Part shown: positions 20,932-32,001 of the stretch, piece by piece
Layout: each line of letters opens with the position of its first letter
Position numbering within the stretch: the stretch's first letter is position 1
NCBI GenBank assembly: GCA_018402425.1
Contig: JAGYIZ010000005.1
Location: forward strand, 1 to 64,000
Origin: Candidatus Atribacteria bacterium
GTDB taxonomy: Bacteria; Atribacterota; Phoenicimicrobiia; Phoenicimicrobiales; Stramentimicrobiaceae
DNA length: 64,000 bases
Direction: 5' to 3'
Position numbers and translations under genes: made by a program
Notes under the pieces: generated by a model
The model's database searches: none
Seen by the model: only the letters and a program-made list of their open reading frames with translations
What the model was told of the DNA's origin: nothing

Positions 20932-21282
20932 TTACTCCACAGGATATATGTTTAGGTCATCAAACCTTTTTTGGCCAACTCTGTTCCTTAAATAATATAA
21001 TTTTGCTTTTCTGGGTGGATCCTTTTGATAAGTTTAAATTTTTCAATATTTGGGGAATTTAGCGGGAATATTTTTCAACCCCAATACCTTTAGTTACTTT
21101 CTAACAGTAATTGTTTCTCTGCTTCTCATGTTTTTGGGCAATTAATATACCCACAAATACTTGTATTCTTTTTCTTTCTCCTTCAACAATTTTCTGATAT
21201 ACTTCTATTAAATCACACTGGATTTGCCTCAAAGTTTTCTTTTTTTAACTGTACATCTTCAATATCTTTTTATATAATCCAT
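20932..21282 (-). pseudogene. rplS: 50S ribosomal protein L19, frame-disrupted
   Basis: Large-subunit protein at the 30S-50S interface. From the ATG at 21282 (AGGAAAAT upstream) one base too many separates MDYIK from DIEDVQLKKENFEANP. Later frames give KIVEGERKRIQVFVG, then VTKGIGVEK, then LNSPNIEKFKLIKRIHP. It ends AKLYYLRNRVGQ with stop 20932. Its 5' end overlaps the trmD 3' end by 38 bases. The trmD-rplS pair is conserved. Confidence 0.85.
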
Positions 21283-22032
21283 TATTATTTTCCTCTCTTT
21301 TCCTTCTCATCTTTGTTTTTAACTCATTTATAATTTTCATTTCTTCTTTGCTAAATTTTCTATCAACTAATAAATCCGGTCTTCTAATCATTGTTTCCAG
21401 GAGATTGTTTTTTTCTCCAAATTTCAATCTTTTTATGATTGCCTGATAATAAAACCCAGTGCCTCATGTCCCTTATATTTTCTGGTCTGGTGAAATGAGG
21501 GTAGTCAAAGCAAGCCATTATAGAATGAATCATTAATCATTGATTCTTCTTTGCCCAGAACCCCAGGTATCATGCGAATAATAACATCAACCATAACCAT
21601 AACAGGAATCTCTCCTCGAATCATTACCATAATCTCCAATGGATACTTCTTCTGCTTTTAATAAGTGTGAAACTCGTTCGTCAATTCCTTCATATCTTCC
21701 GCAAATAAAGACAAGATTTGTATGGTCTGATAATCTTTTGCCATTTTCTGGTTAAATTTCTTGCCTTGTGCAGAGGGAAATAATAGTTTTAGTATTTAAT
21801 CCTATTTTTCTCATTCCTGACACGTTCCATTGCTTCAATGATTGGTTCCGGCTTTAAGACCATTCGGTCCACCCATAGGAATAATCATCAACACTTCTAT
21901 GTTTATCTTTAGTAAAATCTCTTATGTCTAAGATATTTATATTGACTAATTCTTTTCCTGTGCTCTTTTGATAATACTTTCCGAAAAGGGTGACACAAAC
22001 ATCTCGGAAAATTGTCAATATGTTTATTTCCA
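21245..22032 (-). pseudogene. trmD: tRNA (guanine-N1)-methyltransferase TrmD, frame-disrupted
   Basis: Methylates G37 of tRNAs using S-adenosylmethionine through a trefoil knot. Pieces in order are EINILTIFPE, SIIKRAQEKELVNINI, then KDKHRSVDDYSYGG, then [17 protein letters not shown], the SAM knot. VSIGDYG and [15 protein letters not shown] follow. The C-terminal 60 codons are open (21245-21427) and carry MIRRPDLLVDRKF. Several single-base shifts occur. No rimM is seen between it and khpA. Confidence 0.85.
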
Positions 22033-22076
22033 TATTATACCTTGCTTCTCACTTATTATTAAAAAATAATTTTTTG

Positions 22077-22301
22077 TTATTCAGAAATTTTAATTATTGT
22101 TTTTATCATCTTTAATTGTAAATTTGCTTTTACTATTGTCGAATTGCCTTAATTACCCTGCCCTGTTTACCAATGATTTTACCAACATCAGTTGGATCAA
22201 CGCTTATTTCAAAACATTTAATTTTCTCCATTATTCATTGATTTGAACTGATCAGGAAAATTTACTATTTCTTTCAATAAAAATTCAATAATATCTTTCA
22301 A
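22077..22301 (-). pseudogene. khpA: KH-domain RNA-binding protein KhpA (YlqC), frame-disrupted
   Basis: Small KH-domain protein, about 75 codons. It begins LKDIIEFLLKEIVNFPDQF after a TTG with GGAG upstream. It continues with ISVDPTDVGKIIGKQGRVIK, whose GKQG is the RNA-binding loop, and ends KTIIKIS. There are two apparent shifts. It sits between rpsP and trmD as in Bacillota. Confidence 0.85.
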
Positions 22302-22340
22302 GCTTTTTCTCCAAAATATTATTTAGGAATTAATTTTTTA

Positions 22341-22579
22341 TTAAGGGAATTTTCCAGTATTCCATTTTTTAAGAATTCTCGTTCTGGTCATTGTTGCACC
22401 TTGGCTTATCCATTTTAAACTTTCTTCTTTATCTACTTTAAAACCTGGTTCACTTGTTGGTTAGTATATTAACATTTTTATAAAATCTTCCCGTCTCTTG
22501 GTTTACGTGAATCAATTACTACAATCTTATAAGAAGGGTTTTCTTAGCCTTCTCTTCTTAATTTTATTTTTGCTGACAT
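22341..22579 (-). pseudogene. rpsP: 30S ribosomal protein S16, frame-disrupted
   Basis: Small-subunit assembly protein. It begins MSAKIKLRREG. Shifted pieces then read NPSYKIVVIDSRKPRDGK, KVDKEESLKWISQGA and TRTRILKKWNTGKFP. The order ffh-rpsP-khpA-trmD-rplS is classic. The frame breaks three or more times in about 80 codons. Confidence 0.88.
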
Positions 22580-22664
22580 ATTATTCCTCCATCTATATTG
22601 TCAAATAATTAATATTCAAATATTTTTACTTTATAAAGATAATCCTATTTAATAAACAGAAGCT

Positions 22665-23957
22665 ATTGATTGCTTGTTTTGGACCTTGTTTTAAAATTTT
22701 TCATCTTTAAAAATTGTTTAATAAACAGAATTTACATCATAACAGTTTGTTCCACTGCCATTTGCAATTCTCCTTCTCCTGCTTCCATTAATTATGTCTG
22801 GCCCAGCTTTTTCCCGGTTTGTCATTGAGCATATTATTGCTTCGACCTTACCCAACTCTTTTCACTGCCATCTAAACTCGGATTTATTCCATTTGCTAAA
22901 CCAAGACCCTTCATTGGTAACATATCGAATATTCTGTCAAGTGAACCCATATTTTTAACCTTTTAGTTGTTCATAAAAATCCGTTTAAATCCGAATTGTT
23001 CTCTAAATTCTTTTTGCCCATCTTTTATTTCATTACGGTCATAATTAGCAATTTTTCAATTAAAGTTACCGTATCTCCCATTCCAAGAATTCTAAGTTCT
23101 ATCAGGATAAAAGGTTCAATATCATTAATTTTTCGCCAATCCCTATATATTTAATTGAGGTAAGAGGTTATACCTTTAATTGATAAAGGTAACACCTACG
23201 GGCATCTCCATCCAACTTAGTTAATATATATCCATCTATTCCAACTTCTTGGTTAAAGTGTCTGCTATACCTGTAACGCATCTTGTCCCATCAATGAATC
23301 CAAAACCAATAAAGTTTCATTGACAGCTAAGGCATTTTTATGTCTTTAATTTCTTTAAGGGAGATTTTGTCAATATCAGTCTTCCGGCAGTGTCAATAAA
23401 TATTACATCTTTTATTTTCTTTTTGCGAATTGTTCTCTTTTGCCTTTATGGTCTGTATTAGTTTTCATTTGTTCCTCTTGAAAAAACTTCAACTCAGCTT
23501 TTTACCCATTACCTGCAATTGTTCAACAGGTTTGCTGGTCTTATTTTGTCAGCGGCAACCAACGTGGATCATGTCCTTGACTTTTCATTTGTGATGCTAA
23601 TTTGGGCAGTGGTTGTTTTCAGAACCTTGCAAGCCAACTAATAGAATAATTGTTGGAACATTAATGTCAGTTCTAACTTTGCTCTGATAATTGCCTAGTA
23701 TTTCTGTGAGAACTTCATGAAGTAATTTTAACCATCTGCTGACCCCCGGTGTTCGATCTCTAGATAAGTCCCTCTTGGCTAGCACGCTTTTCTAATTTTG
23801 ATATAAAGTCTTTACAACCTTATAATTTATCTGCTTCTAGAGTGCCAACTTTACTTCTCTTAAAGATTGCTTTATATCCTTTTCAGTAATCTTTCCTTGT
23901 CTTTAATTTTATTTAAAATGTTTGTAATTTTCTGACAGTATACCTAACATTATTCAT
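22665..23957 (-). pseudogene. ffh: Signal recognition particle protein Ffh, frame-disrupted
   Basis: SRP GTPase that brings nascent membrane proteins to FtsY. Pieces in order are ENLTNILNKIKDKGKITEKD (N domain) and ILLVGLQGSG with a P-loop that is complete after one-base correction. An open stretch lies at 23597-23785, and the M-domain segment MLPMKGLGLANGI comes near the end. The stop is uncertain. Many single-base shifts are present, although the protein is essential. ftsY and smc lie upstream. Confidence 0.85.
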
Positions 23958-24140
23958 TACCTTAACATTTAAAAGATGCCTTTCAAAAAATATTATAACA
24001 AAATTAATATTGTATCAGAAATTAATTTCAATAAAATATCAATATTAAATAATTTCTTTTTATAACCATTGTACCAAATATGCATAGAAACAATAAAAAG
24101 AACAAATTCTTTATCAGTATATAGAAAATTATAATAGGTG

Positions 24141-25078
24141 TCAATCAAGTAGCGCTTCAATAAAATTTTCCTGGGTCATATTCTGTCAGATTATCAATTT
24201 TCTCACCAAAAGTTATATATTCTACAGGGATATAAAGTTCTTTTTTTTACAATATAGTAAGGACAATACCTCCTTAGCCACGTACCATCCAATTTTGTTA
24301 GTGCAAAGATTGCTAATATCTAGAGATTCTTCAAATGCCGAGCTTGAATAAGTCCATTCTGACCAGTAGTAGCATCAATAACTAATATTGTTTTTAATAA
24401 AGCTTCAGGAGCTGTTTTTATAATTACTCTTTGCAATTTTTCTCTAATTCTTTCATTAAATTATTATAAGTATGCAGTCTGCCAGCCGTATCAATAATCA
24501 ATAACTCCTTTTTTTTTGCCATGGCTGATCTCAATCCGTCAAAAACTACTGAAGCTGGATCAAGCTCCTTCTGAGGTTTTTAGTGTTTCAACCCCTGCCT
24601 GATTCGCTAATAATGTTAGCTGATTAATGGCACCTGCACGATAAGTATCAGCAGGGACTAATAAAAGCTTTTTTCCCTTTATTTTTTAAAATAATAGGCT
24701 AATTTACCGGCAAGGATGTTTTGCCGGTACCCGTTTACACCGACAATCATGATAATATTTAGAAAATCAGGGTCTAGTTTAAGTGCTGGTCTTTTGTTCA
24801 GGTATCATATCAATTAATATATTTAATTGTGTTTTAAAATGATTAAAGTCTTTTTGTCTTAAACTGGTGTAAGTGCTCCCTCAAATTTACCTAAAATTTC
24901 ACCGGCAGTCTTAGGTCCAATATCTGATAAGATCAATAATTCTTCAATCTTTTCTAAAAAATCTTTTTATCCTTTACTGCATCGGTAAATAATAAATCAT
25001 ATTTGTCAAGCAAACTATTTCTTGTCTTTTTTAATCCTTTTTTTAATGAATAAAATATATTATTAATTTTTCTACTCC
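24141..25078 (-). pseudogene. ftsY: Signal recognition particle receptor FtsY, frame-disrupted
   Basis: Membrane-associated SRP receptor GTPase. Shifted pieces are FYSLKKGLKKTRNSLLDKYD, ELLILSDIGPKTAGEIL, IIMIVGVNG plus TGKT, LLVPADTYRAGAINQL and [11 protein letters not shown], then LVIDATTGQNG. The end reads FIEALLD with stop 24141. No long acidic A domain is visible. The start is unclear and overlaps or abuts the smc stop. Confidence 0.85.
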
Positions 25079-28000
25079 CAGATCCAATATTTTACAGACA
25101 TCAATTTTGATAATGCGGAGCCTTCCATCACGTAATACCGTAAAGAGCATCAGCCGATTCCATTACACCTCTCTGATGAGTAATGATGATTATTTGGGCA
25201 TCTTTTAGATCTTCATTTCTTAAAAAGATGCTAGTCTTAAAGCATTCATACTCATCAATGCAGAATCTATTTCATCAAAAAAGCAAAATGGACTAGGGTT
25301 AGCTTTTCCAAAGTGCAAATAAAGCTATGGCTGTTAATGCCCTTTCTCTGTTGATAATAAAAAGAAATATTTTTGTAACTTTTGGGAGGCTGAGCCATTA
25401 CTTCAATACCCGTCTCTAATAATTTTCATTTTGTTAATTCTAAGATACTTGCCTTTCGATAAATAATTTTTTGAAATATATCTTTAAAATTACTTTTCAA
25501 CTTTTAAAAAGGTTTGATAAAAATGTTCTTCAGCAATTCGATCAATTTTATTAATTAAATTAATTAATTTTTCTTTAGATTTTATAATTTTCATCTTTTT
25601 TCTTTGAAGATCATTATATCTGTCTGATTGATTTTTATATTCTTGTAGTGCATCAAAATTTATTTGTCCCATTGATGCAATATTTTCTTTATATTTTGAA
25701 TTTTGTATAAGCTTCTTTTTGACTATTGACTTCATTTTTATGTAATATAATTTCATCTACAGAGGAATTATATTGATTTTTGATTGTGTTTAACAAATGG
25801 TTTGTTTTCTTGATTCTGTACTTTTTTTTGCTCATTTCAACTTCATGATATATATTCTTTTTCTTCTAATTTGCCTTGATTTGTTTCTATATTTTCATGG
25901 GTTTTTCTTAATATATTTTCCTGTTCCTTTGTGGATTCTTTATACTTTATTCGGTCATTATCTAATAATTTCCTTTGTTGCATTATTTCTTTTAATTTTT
26001 CTCTAATATAGATTTCTGTTTCATTAGCTGTATTTCTTCATTCTTATACTGAGATTATCTTAACCTGTCTTTGGTTTTCCTCTGATTATAAGTCTGAATA
26101 AAATGATTCATTTCTTCTGTTCTATTTTGCATAAGCGCTTTTCTTTCTTCATTTCCAATTGATTTTCATATTATCATTTTTCAAGTTCTTTTTTTTAGCC
26201 AATCTATATTTTAAGGCAAAGATTATTTATTTTTAAGATATATTGATAAAAGATTGAAAAGAATCTATATATTCTTCAACCTTATTAATACCTGATTTAG
26301 ATAGTTCCAATGCTTTTCATTAAACTTTGTATTCTTTTTCTTCAGTTTTTCTTAAAAAGTCAAAGATTTTAACTGGTTTTCATATTCGGCTATTTTTATT
26401 TATTTCTATGGAAATGTTGTTTTCTTTACTTAGTTTATATTCATAATTTTTTGAGTTGTTGATCCAGTTGTTCTGTCTTCTGGTTAATTCCTATTATCAT
26501 TTTGGAATTATCAAAACTACTTGCTGTTCTATTTTCTTTTTATTTATAAAATGAATTTCTTTTTTGAGTTGCTCAATTTTATCTTCTGGTAAAAAAGATT
26601 ATTGTTAGTTTCTTTATTTTCAGATAAAATATTGCTTTATAATCAAACCATTCACAGCAATTAACATACCATCCAAAGCAATTGCCCATTGGCCCTTTTA
26701 AATTTTTATATAGATTAAGGGCACTTTCATATCTTCAACGATTAATACCTGTCCTAACAATATTTCAAAATAAATTATTGAATTCAGATGAATAATTAAT
26801 TAGTTTATTAGCAACTTAGAGTACTTTCTCTTGACTCAAATATTGATTAATATTTTCCTTTTTGATTTTAAATCCTTTTCTGCAACATCATTAGAATTAG
26901 TCTTATTTTTCCTAATTTGTTTACTTTTAAGAATTGGTCTATATCAGCGATCATCTCTGAATTGCTAACCATTATAAGCTTTTAATTGATTATCTAAAAT
27001 AAAATGCATGAGATGTTTAGATTATCAGGAATATATTGAATGATTTCATAAACTTCTTGCAATAATCTAATATCTTTAAAATGTTTTTAAAGATATTTTT
27101 CTAGATTAATTTCTGTTTTTATATGGATTATTTTTGTTAATTCTAACAGGAAATCTTTTTCTTTTATTTTTAGAATAATATCATTATCAAGCTTGCGAAT
27201 TATGTTGTATTCTTGATCAATAACTAGTTTATTCTTATTTAATGTTTTCCTATTTCACTTTTTCTTTTTGCAAACGTACTAATTCACTTTCATAGTAAGT
27301 TATATTTTTCCCTATACTGCAAAGCCTCTTTTTGTTGTCTATTAATTTATCATTTATTGAAAGAATTTCTTTTTCAATTGTTAGAAGAAGAAGATTCTAA
27401 GGATTTCACTATTGTTTCTTCTTTTATTTTTCTTCTCTATATTTATGAATATTTATTGGCAAAAGTGTTATTATTTTCTTCAACATTAGAAATCATTTTA
27501 CTATAATAAGTAAATACATCATCATATTTTTAACAGTAAATTATTCTCAGCATAATTTTCATTAATTATTTATAATTAGATTCCGTTTCTTGTATATCTT
27601 TTCTATATTAGATATGCTATCTTTGAGATTTTTAAATTGCTTATTAGCATTATCAATATCTTCATATGTACTACTTATGCGTTGACTTAGTTCGAGGATT
27701 TTTCTGTTTTAATACAATTAGTTGATTATTATAATTAATTTTTCTTTTTCACTTTCCTGAAAAACATTTTTCGGTATCATTTAACTTTTTCCAGATATTC
27801 TTTCTTCTCTTCTATTTGTATTATTCTTTTTGCTATCTTTCATTAAGTTTTCCAATTTTTACTATTTCAAAAGAGACTTGAAATCATTTAATTTCTTATC
27901 GTATTTCATTGTATTTTTCATATAACATATACTGTTGACTTAAAATATAGAATTCTAATTTTCTAATATAATCACATTAGGAGTGATATGCTTTAAATCA

Positions 28001-28620
28001 TTTGCCTTTTTTGGTAGTAAGAAGGTTTTCTTTAACTTCTAATAAAATATCATTAATTCTTAGCAAGTTATTTTTACTAGATCAAGCTTTTTAATAGCAG
28101 TTTCTTTCTTATTATTATAACTGGAAATATTTCTTCCTCAAATAAAATTCTTCTTTCAGAAGGTTTTGAATTAAGAACAAAATCTACTTTTCCACGGGCT
28201 ATAATAGAGTAAGAGTTTTTCCCCAAACCAGTTCCCCAGAAAAGTTCGTGAATGTCTCTTAATTTACAGGGCAATCCATTAATATAGTTTTCAGTAGTAC
28301 CGGAACGGTAAATAACTCTTTCAATTCAACTTGTTCAGTATCAATAGGTAATTTTCGATCGACATTATCAAATAAAATAGATACTTCAGCAAGATTACGC
28401 ATTTTCTGATATTTGTTACCGGAAAAATCATATCAGTTAAATTCTTTCCTCTCAGTGAACGTATATTTTGTTCACCAGAATCCCTGCTTACTGCGTCAGT
28501 TACATTACTCTTTCCACAGCCATTTGGTCCAACTATAACTGTAATGCCAGACGTGATAGTCAATTTTATTTTATTTGCAAATGATTTAAAACCTTTGATT
28601 TCAATTTCCTTTAAATACAC
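25072..28620 (-). pseudogene. smc: Chromosome segregation protein SMC, frame-disrupted
   Basis: Condensin ATPase that works with ScpA and ScpB (both encoded at 37.4-38.8 kb). The N-terminal 99 codons are open (28321-28620): MYLKEIEIKGFKSFANK and Walker A GPNGCGKSNVTDAV. The middle is highly charged with long coiled-coil-like stretches in shifting frames. The C-terminal head shows ERALTAIALFAL and FCFLDEIDSALDE in different frames. Length of about 3.55 kb fits an SMC near 1180 aa. Dozens of indels interrupt it. Confidence 0.9.
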
Positions 28621-28649
28621 TTTAAAATGCCTTTTTCTTAAATAACCTT

Positions 28650-29345
28650 CATCTTTTTAAAGCTTGATCGCCGGCATCTTGTTCGGCCTCTTTTTTTGCT
28701 TTTACACCAGTACCTTTGCCAAAAATATTATTATCTATAAGAACGGTGATGTAAAATTTCTTTTGGTGATCAAGCCCTTCTTCTTTTAGGACTTTATAGA
28801 ATGGTAGACAATTAAGTTTTTTGGGTTATTTCCTGCAAAAGTTTTGTAATTTCTGATAACACGCTCATCCAGCAACAAATCATTGTTCATTGCTAATGAA
28901 ATTAATAATGATTTTTTTGCACGGTTTTCAAGCCACTATCTAAATAAATTGCCCCAAGACATGCTTCCATACAATCAGCCAAAATAGAAAATTTCCCCTT
29001 CCTCTTGACAAATCAACGCTATTTCCAATAATAATATGTTTTCTAGCATGATATAATCGGCAAACTTGACAAAATGGCTGACTAATGATTACAGATTTTA
29101 ATTTAGATAACTTACTTCTGAGAAAAAGGAAATTTCTTATATAATAATTCACTTACGGATAAATTTAAACTGAATCACCGAGAAATTCTAGTCTCTGAAA
29201 GTGATTGATTTCATTTTTTTCTTTTTGGTTAAAAGTATGAAGTGTGCGTTAGGGCTCTTTCTAAAAGTTTACTATCCTTAAACTTATATCTAATTTTGTT
29301 TCTAGATTGCTTAAATTTATATTAATTAGCCCCTTCTGCACACAT
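28650..29345 (-). pseudogene. rnc: Ribonuclease III, frame-disrupted
   Basis: Double-stranded RNA endonuclease for rRNA and mRNA processing. N-terminal pieces read LLERALTHTSY and RLEFLGDSV, the catalytic signature. An open stretch (28940-29152) ends near SILADCMEALIGAIYLDSG in a neighbouring frame. The dsRNA-binding domain shows NLIVLPFYKVLKEEG, FGKGTGVKAKKEAEQDA. The start position is uncertain. The acpP-rnc-smc-ftsY order is classic. Confidence 0.85.
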
Positions 29346-29386
29346 TAATTTTTAGGGAAACAGAAAGGCTGAAATACCATTTTAGA

Positions 29387-29618
29387 CTATTGTTTGTTCT
29401 CTAAATAGCGAATTACATCTCCTACAAATTTAATTTTTCAGCATCTTCATCAGATATTTCAATATCAAATTCTTCTTCAAAAGGCCATAATCAGTTCAGC
29501 AATATCCAAAGAATCCAGCTCCTAGATCATCAATAAATGAAGAATCTTCCTTTACTTTATCTTCTTCAACGCCTAACTGATCAACAATAATTTTTTTTAC
29601 TTTCTCCATTACTTCCAT
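29387..29618 (-). pseudogene. acpP: Acyl carrier protein, frame-disrupted
   Basis: Carrier of growing fatty acyl chains. The N-terminal part reads [20 protein letters not shown]. The phosphopantetheine site appears as DLGAGFF, but removing one extra G turns it into [13 protein letters not shown] with the acceptor serine. The C-terminal part shows IEISDEDAEKI and YLENKQ. Stop 29387, ATG 29618. It lies directly after fapR, with no plsX, fabD or fabG between. Confidence 0.9.
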
Positions 29619-29636
29619 CTTAAAAACTCCTTATTT

Positions 29637-30208
29637 CTATAAATTTATTAAGGTAAAATATTTCTTAATCAATGAAACCATGATTAATTTGGCGGTAAAC
29701 ACTTCAACACTATCACATCTTATATGTATAGAAACCAAGAAGTATTTGTTGCTTTTATAGTAGCAATTCTTGCTTTGGCCTAAAAGTTGACCTGCATAAA
29801 CAGGGTTCTTATATCTTAAGCGAGAGCAACTCCAGTTAAAACAACGTCAGCATCGATAATTGCCATGGCTAATGAATCAGCCAGAGAAAAATATAATGAC
29901 TTCTTACTAACTTATTTTTATCAAAGGCCATATCTTTAGTAGCGCGCATAATTGGAAATGCCACTTTTACCTAATTCAATATCAATCAAATCCCCGATGA
30001 TATCGTTTTTATTTAATGCCTTTACTTTTGATGACGCTTTTGGGCAAGCATCATTACCCTTTTCGCATCTCGGGTATTCTCATCTCTAATCTGTCTAGTC
30101 TAATTGTCTGAATACTCACCTGAACATTAACTGTTCATCTGATAGAAAAAGGGTTATTAGATAATATTTTATCTCTTATTTTTTTCCTGTCTTTTTTTCC
30201 TTAGGCAT
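29637..30208 (-). pseudogene. fapR: Fatty acid and phospholipid synthesis regulator FapR-like, frame-disrupted
   Basis: Malonyl-CoA-responsive repressor of lipid synthesis. From the ATG at 30208: KEKKDRKKIRDKILSNNPF, then the DNA-binding segment VSIQTIRLDRLEMRIPEMR. The hot-dog-fold domain shows DSLAMAIIDADVVLTGVA and RYKNPVYAGQ in shifted frames, both typical. It ends NKYFLVSIHIR. The position before acpP supports the call. A candidate operator lies just upstream (30236-30256). Confidence 0.85.
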
Positions 30209-30235
30209 ATTTTTAGCATTGAGATTAAAATCATA

Positions 30236-30256
30236 TTTTAAGAGTACCTATTAAAA
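30236..30256. promoter_or_regulatory. Inverted repeat upstream of fapR, candidate FapR operator
   Basis: The sequence TTTTAAGAGTACC followed by TATTAAAA has TTTTAA/TTAAAA outer arms around a TAC-containing centre, 28 bases upstream of the fapR ATG. FapR regulons are usually autoregulated through AT-rich inverted repeats containing GTACC. The match is suggestive only. Confidence 0.3.
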
Positions 30257-30456
30257 GTTGTTACTACTATTGACTGCTAGTATATATAATATATTTAATG
30301 AAATCAAGTGAGCTATATTTATAAATTTTCTAGCCTTAATATTTTACTTCTTTTAATAAGATTAAGCGCTTTAATATATATAAAATCTGAAAAGTATTTT
30401 ATATATTATGATTACTATAATATTAAAATATGATTAAATATTAGTTTAACAAAGTT

Positions 30457-30484
30457 ATAGAGTGTCAGAATATTGACACTCTAT
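30457..30484. terminator. Perfect 11-bp hairpin after rpmF
   Basis: ATAGAGTGTCA (30457-30467) and TGACACTCTAT (30474-30484) form a perfect stem with a 6-base loop. It lies 62 bases past the rpmF stop on the minus strand, in the roughly 340-base gap before fapR that otherwise holds no gene I can see. The T-tract is poor, so it may be a 3' stabilising hairpin or an operator. Confidence 0.5.
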
Positions 30485-30545
30485 CCAATAATAAGATTAT
30501 ATATAAACTTATTGATAAACTGAGAAATAAAGGAAATCGTAATAG

Positions 30546-30750
30546 CTAAAGTCTAGTTTGCTTTGCTTCAGAAACACTCTTTTCTTCTATAATTTTTCTC
30601 CATTGTAATAACCGCAAGAGGACAAACATGATGGGAAAGTTTAAATTCATGGCATCTGGGACATTCTATTAGGTTAATTGACTTTTCTCACCAATGAGTT
30701 CTTCGTTTTATTTATGGATTTTGATATATCTTTCTTTTCGGGCAAACCAC
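30546..30750 (-). pseudogene. rpmF: 50S ribosomal protein L32, frame-disrupted
   Basis: Zinc-ribbon ribosomal protein of about 65 codons. A GTG at 30750 with AGGA upstream opens VPKRKIS in a shifted frame. RRTHW, then INLIECPRCHEFKLSHHVCP, gives three of the four zinc cysteines, and a shift near the fourth turns GYYNGEKIIEE into another frame. It lies between pta and fapR, a common location for rpmF near lipid genes. Confidence 0.85.
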
Positions 30751-30903
30751 TTTTTCCTCATCACAGAGCATTAATAGTTATTTTGTTAATTAATAACAAT
30801 TAAGTATTATATTAAATAATTATATTTTTGCAAATATATTTATATTAGTTACATTATATATATCATTTTAAAATATCTTAAGAAGATAACGTGCAATTTA
30901 TTA

Positions 30904-31905
30904 TTAGATTCCCTGAGCTTGCAGAGCTGTGACTGCAACTACATCTGCAATTTCTTCAGCGGTACAACCTCTGGACAAATCATTTACTGGCTTGCGCATT
31001 CCTTGTGAAATAGGTCCTATTGCATCGGCTTTTGCAAGTCTTTGTACTAATTTGTATGCAATATTAGCAGCTTGCAAATCCGGGAATATAAGTACATTTG
31101 CCTCTCCGGCTATCTTGCTATCAGGAGCTTTTCTTTTTCCTATTTCTGGAATCAATGCTGCATCTGCCTGAAGTTCACCATCTATTTTTAAATTAGGGGC
31201 TTTTTTTCTGACAATATCGGTAGCCTGTACAACTTTGTCTACCAATGGATGTTTAGCACTGCCTTTGGTAGAAAATGACAGCATGGCAACTTTTGGTTCA
31301 ACGCCTATTAAAACTTTCGCAGTATTTGCACTGGCAATAGCAATATCCGCCAATTCTTCAGCATTGGGATCAGGGAATAAAGCACAATCGGCAAACAAAA
31401 TTGCACCATTTTCACCGTATGAACAATCAGGAACAATTAAAATAAAAGAGCTTGAAACAATTTTAACATTACTGGATGTTTTGATTGTTTGTAAGGCAGG
31501 TCTAAAAACATCACCGGTTGCGTGGATTGAGCCTGCTACTAATCCATCTGCATCATTTTGATAGACCATCAAGGCTCCATAATAGAGTGGATTTTTTAGC
31601 AGTTCTCTTGCTTCATCCCGGGAAATTCCCTTATTCTTTCTTAAGTTGTAATATATTTCAGCGTAGTTCTCCAGATTACCAGAATTTTCTGGTTCGATAA
31701 TTTCAATTTCTTCTGGAAAAATTACATTGTATTTTTTTGCAACTTCTCTTATCTTATCCTCTTTTCCCAAGAAAACAAGTTTTGCAAATCCTTCTCGATA
31801 AATAATCTGTGCAGCCTCAATCATTCTGGATTCTTCTCCTTCAGGCAAAACAATTTTTTTGATGTTTTTTTTGGCCTTTTCTCTAATATTTTCTGAGATA
31901 TTCAT
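30904..31905 (-). CDS. pta: Phosphate acetyltransferase
   Basis: Interconverts acetyl-CoA and acetyl phosphate for substrate-level ATP formation or acetate activation. It is 333 aa, the short single-domain form. The N-terminus reads [37 protein letters not shown] is at about residues 120-140, and the CoA/phosphate region contains [16 protein letters not shown]. The C-terminus reads [13 protein letters not shown]. The ATG is preceded by GGAGGG at a rather long distance. ackA is not adjacent. It faces away from tmcAL across a 96-base divergent gap. Confidence 0.96.
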   Translation of the reverse strand: MNISENIREKAKKNIKKIVLPEGEESRMIEAAQIIYREGFAKLVFLGKEDKIREVAKKYNVIFPEEIEIIEPENSGNLENYAEIYYNLRKNKGISRDEARELLKNPLYYGALMVYQNDADGLVAGSIHATGDVFRPALQTIKTSSNVKIVSSSFILIVPDCSYGENGAILFADCALFPDPNAEELADIAIASANTAKVLIGVEPKVAMLSFSTKGSAKHPLVDKVVQATDIVRKKAPNLKIDGELQADAALIPEIGKRKAPDSKIAGEANVLIFPDLQAANIAYKLVQRLAKADAIGPISQGMRKPVNDLSRGCTAEEIADVVAVTALQAQGI

Positions 31906-32001
31906 AGCGACTTTATTTCCCTCCTAAATAATTCTTTTTAATAATTAAGAAAAATTGATGTATAATTATAGCATAAAAAATACCATTTATCGAGGAAAGA
32001 C

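Noticed and set aside
16207-30800. Programmed frameshifting or recoding across many genes
   Set aside because: Shifts occur in both directions, many per gene, at random places including catalytic motifs; no common slippery site or structure.
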